Below are positions 60,185 to 64,000 of a DNA stretch of 64,000 nt, in pieces. Position 1 is the stretch's first letter; each line of letters starts with the position of its first letter. The notes beneath the pieces are model-generated. The model was not told the DNA's origin and ran no database searches. It saw only the letters and a program-made list of their open reading frames with translations. Source of the DNA: Stenotrophomonas sp. Ste86 (GTDB taxonomy: Bacteria > Pseudomonadota > Gammaproteobacteria > Xanthomonadales > Xanthomonadaceae). A program made the position numbers and the translations under genes. The stretch is taken from NCBI RefSeq assembly GCF_024519465.1, contig NZ_JALJRW010000002.1, forward strand, positions 186,001 to 250,000, read 5' to 3'.

Positions 60185-61315
60185 GTGACCCAAGCCGCAA
60201 TCCTCGTCCTCGAAGACGGCACCGTATTCGAGGGCGAATCCGTAGGCGCGCCCGGCCTGTCCGTCGGTGAGGTGGTGTTCAACACCGCCATGACCGGTTA
60301 CCAGGAAGTGCTGACTGATCCTTCCTACGCCCGGCAGATGGTCACGCTGACCTACCCGCATATCGGCAACACCGGCATGACCGACCAGGACGACGAAGCC
60401 CACAAGGTGTGGTCGGCCGGCCTGATCGTGCGCGACGTTCCGCGCCGTCCCAGCAACTGGCGCAGCCAGGTGTCGCTGCAGGACTGGCTGCTGCAGCGTG
60501 GCGTGGTGGCCATTTCCGGTATCGACACCCGCAAGCTCACCCGCATCCTGCGCGAGCGTGGCGCGCAGAACGGTGCGCTGATGGCCGGCGACGGCATCAG
60601 TGTGGAGAAGGCGCTGGAAGCGGCCCGCGCGTTCCCCGGCCTGAAGGGCATGGACCTGGCCAAGGTGGTCAGCACCGACAAGTCCTATCCGTGGACCGAA
60701 GGCCAGCTGGACCTGGACAACAACGAGTTCGTCAGCGCCGCGCCGCAGTACAAGGTGGTGGCCTACGATTTCGGCGCCAAGCTGAACATCCTGCGCATGC
60801 TGGCCGAGCGCGGCTGCGACATCACCGTGGTGCCGGCGCAGACCCCGGCCGCCGAGGTGCTGGCGATGAATCCGGACGGCGTGTTCCTGTCCAACGGTCC
60901 GGGCGATCCGGAACCGTGCATCTACGCGATCGAGGCGATCAGGACCTTCCTGGACCGCAAGCTGCCGACCTTCGGCATCTGCCTGGGCCATCAGCTGCTG
61001 GCGCTGGCCTCCGGCGCGAAGACGGTGAAGATGGGCCACGGGCACCATGGCGCCAACCATCCGGTCCAGGACCTGGATACCGGCCGGGTGATGATCACCT
61101 CGCAGAACCACGGCTTTGCGGTTGACGAAGCCTCGCTGCCGGCCACCCTGCGGGTTACCCACCGCTCGCTGTTCGACGGCACCAACCAGGGCATCGCGCG
61201 CACCGATGTGCCGGCGTTCTCCTTCCAGGGCCATCCGGAAGCATCGCCGGGCCCGCACGATGTCAGCCCGTTGTTCGACCGTTTCGTGACCCTGATGGCG
61301 GAGGCCAAGGCCTGA
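60185..61315 (+). CDS. carA: Carbamoyl-phosphate synthase small subunit
   Basis: Glutaminase subunit supplying ammonia to CarB for arginine and pyrimidine synthesis. N-terminal CarA domain ([16 protein letters not shown]) and C-terminal class I amidotransferase with the nucleophile Cys in [15 protein letters not shown] and [12 protein letters not shown]. The product is 376 residues. The start is GTG at 60185 ([12 protein letters not shown]). carB follows after a 150-bp gap. Confidence 0.96.
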   Translation: MTQAAILVLEDGTVFEGESVGAPGLSVGEVVFNTAMTGYQEVLTDPSYARQMVTLTYPHIGNTGMTDQDDEAHKVWSAGLIVRDVPRRPSNWRSQVSLQDWLLQRGVVAISGIDTRKLTRILRERGAQNGALMAGDGISVEKALEAARAFPGLKGMDLAKVVSTDKSYPWTEGQLDLDNNEFVSAAPQYKVVAYDFGAKLNILRMLAERGCDITVVPAQTPAAEVLAMNPDGVFLSNGPGDPEPCIYAIEAIRTFLDRKLPTFGICLGHQLLALASGAKTVKMGHGHHGANHPVQDLDTGRVMITSQNHGFAVDEASLPATLRVTHRSLFDGTNQGIARTDVPAFSFQGHPEASPGPHDVSPLFDRFVTLMAEAKA

Positions 61316-61465
61316 TCCGCCACGCCGCCGGCGCGTCCGGCGGCATCGCGACGGATCGCAAGCCCTGCAGTGCCGCTGCCCCCAGGCGCGGCGCTGAACC
61401 CCGGAAGTTTCCTGATCGACAGCGTGCGATCACCCCCGACACGCTGTACTGACTTAGAGAAGACA

Positions 61466-64000
<2,535 letters not shown>

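Overview
The window is high-G+C bacterial chromosome (roughly two thirds G+C by eye) from the Xanthomonadaceae, most likely Stenotrophomonas. The main reasons are the many short intergenic palindromes that begin with GTAG (the SMAG type of REP element described from Stenotrophomonas), a Xanthomonas-type TonB-dependent receptor in a mannoside locus, a SmeYZ/SmeRySy-like efflux locus, and fused hisB and hisIE genes. No tRNA, rRNA, phage, IS transposase or CRISPR array was seen. It reads as ordinary core chromosome whose gaps are filled with SMAG repeats.

Layout. 0-1.3 kb: 3' end of hisS and a small lipoprotein. 1.4-8.8 kb: the complete histidine operon, led by a TrpR/YerC-family regulator gene and continuing hisG-D-C-B-H-A-F-IE with overlapping stop/start codons; a perfect 10-4-10 palindrome lies just before the regulator gene. 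8.9-10.5 kb: secreted calcineurin-like phosphoesterase. 10.6-27.5 kb: a mannoside/N-glycan utilisation locus with glucokinase, Tat-type glycosylasparaginase, CutC, a TonB-dependent receptor, GH92 alpha-mannosidase, a LacI regulator, a FucP/GluP-type sugar transporter, a PfkB fructokinase, an AGE-family mannose isomerase and a GH2 beta-mannosidase. Three copies of a 14-bp LacI-type operator sit in the divergent receptor/GH92 promoter region. 27.6-29.8 kb: methionine salvage genes mtnB, mtnD, mtnC. 30-33 kb: two tandem APC permeases. 33.2-37.2 kb: Nudix hydrolase, a large SMAG array, and divergent serA and D-2-hydroxyglutarate dehydrogenase-like genes. 37.3-39.4 kb: DUF2388 and DUF4105 genes, the latter with an HExxH motif. 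39.4-46.6 kb: two-component system divergent from an RND efflux pair whose two genes are separated by 648 bp of repeats. 46.7-48.6 kb: MliC-type lipoprotein, another lipoprotein and EfpL (YeiP). 48.7-54.4 kb: SDR, a PAS-GGDEF-EAL protein, HMG-CoA lyase, a VOC protein and methylglutaconyl-CoA hydratase (lower leucine catabolism). 54.5-56.9 kb: Fur-box-preceded feoA-feoB-small Cys-rich gene. 57.2-59.0 kb: flavodoxin-fold oxidoreductase, MerR regulator, SDR. 59.2-64 kb: dapB, carA and the first 845 codons of carB.

How the genes work together. In the mannoside locus the receptor would import oligosaccharide; GH92 and GH2 enzymes would remove alpha- and beta-linked mannose; the glycosylasparaginase would cut the GlcNAc-Asn link; the MFS carrier would import the monosaccharide; and AGE isomerase plus fructokinase would turn mannose into fructose 6-phosphate. 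The LacI protein with its three operators is the obvious controller. The his operon appears to be controlled by its own first gene rather than by attenuation, since no His-rich leader peptide was found.

Nothing here is clearly a new defence or mobile system. The strongest leads are the regulator/operator pair of the his operon, the LacI operators, the DUF2388-DUF4105 pair with a gluzincin-like motif, the repeat block inside the efflux operon, and SMAG elements that supply the stop codons of neighbouring genes.
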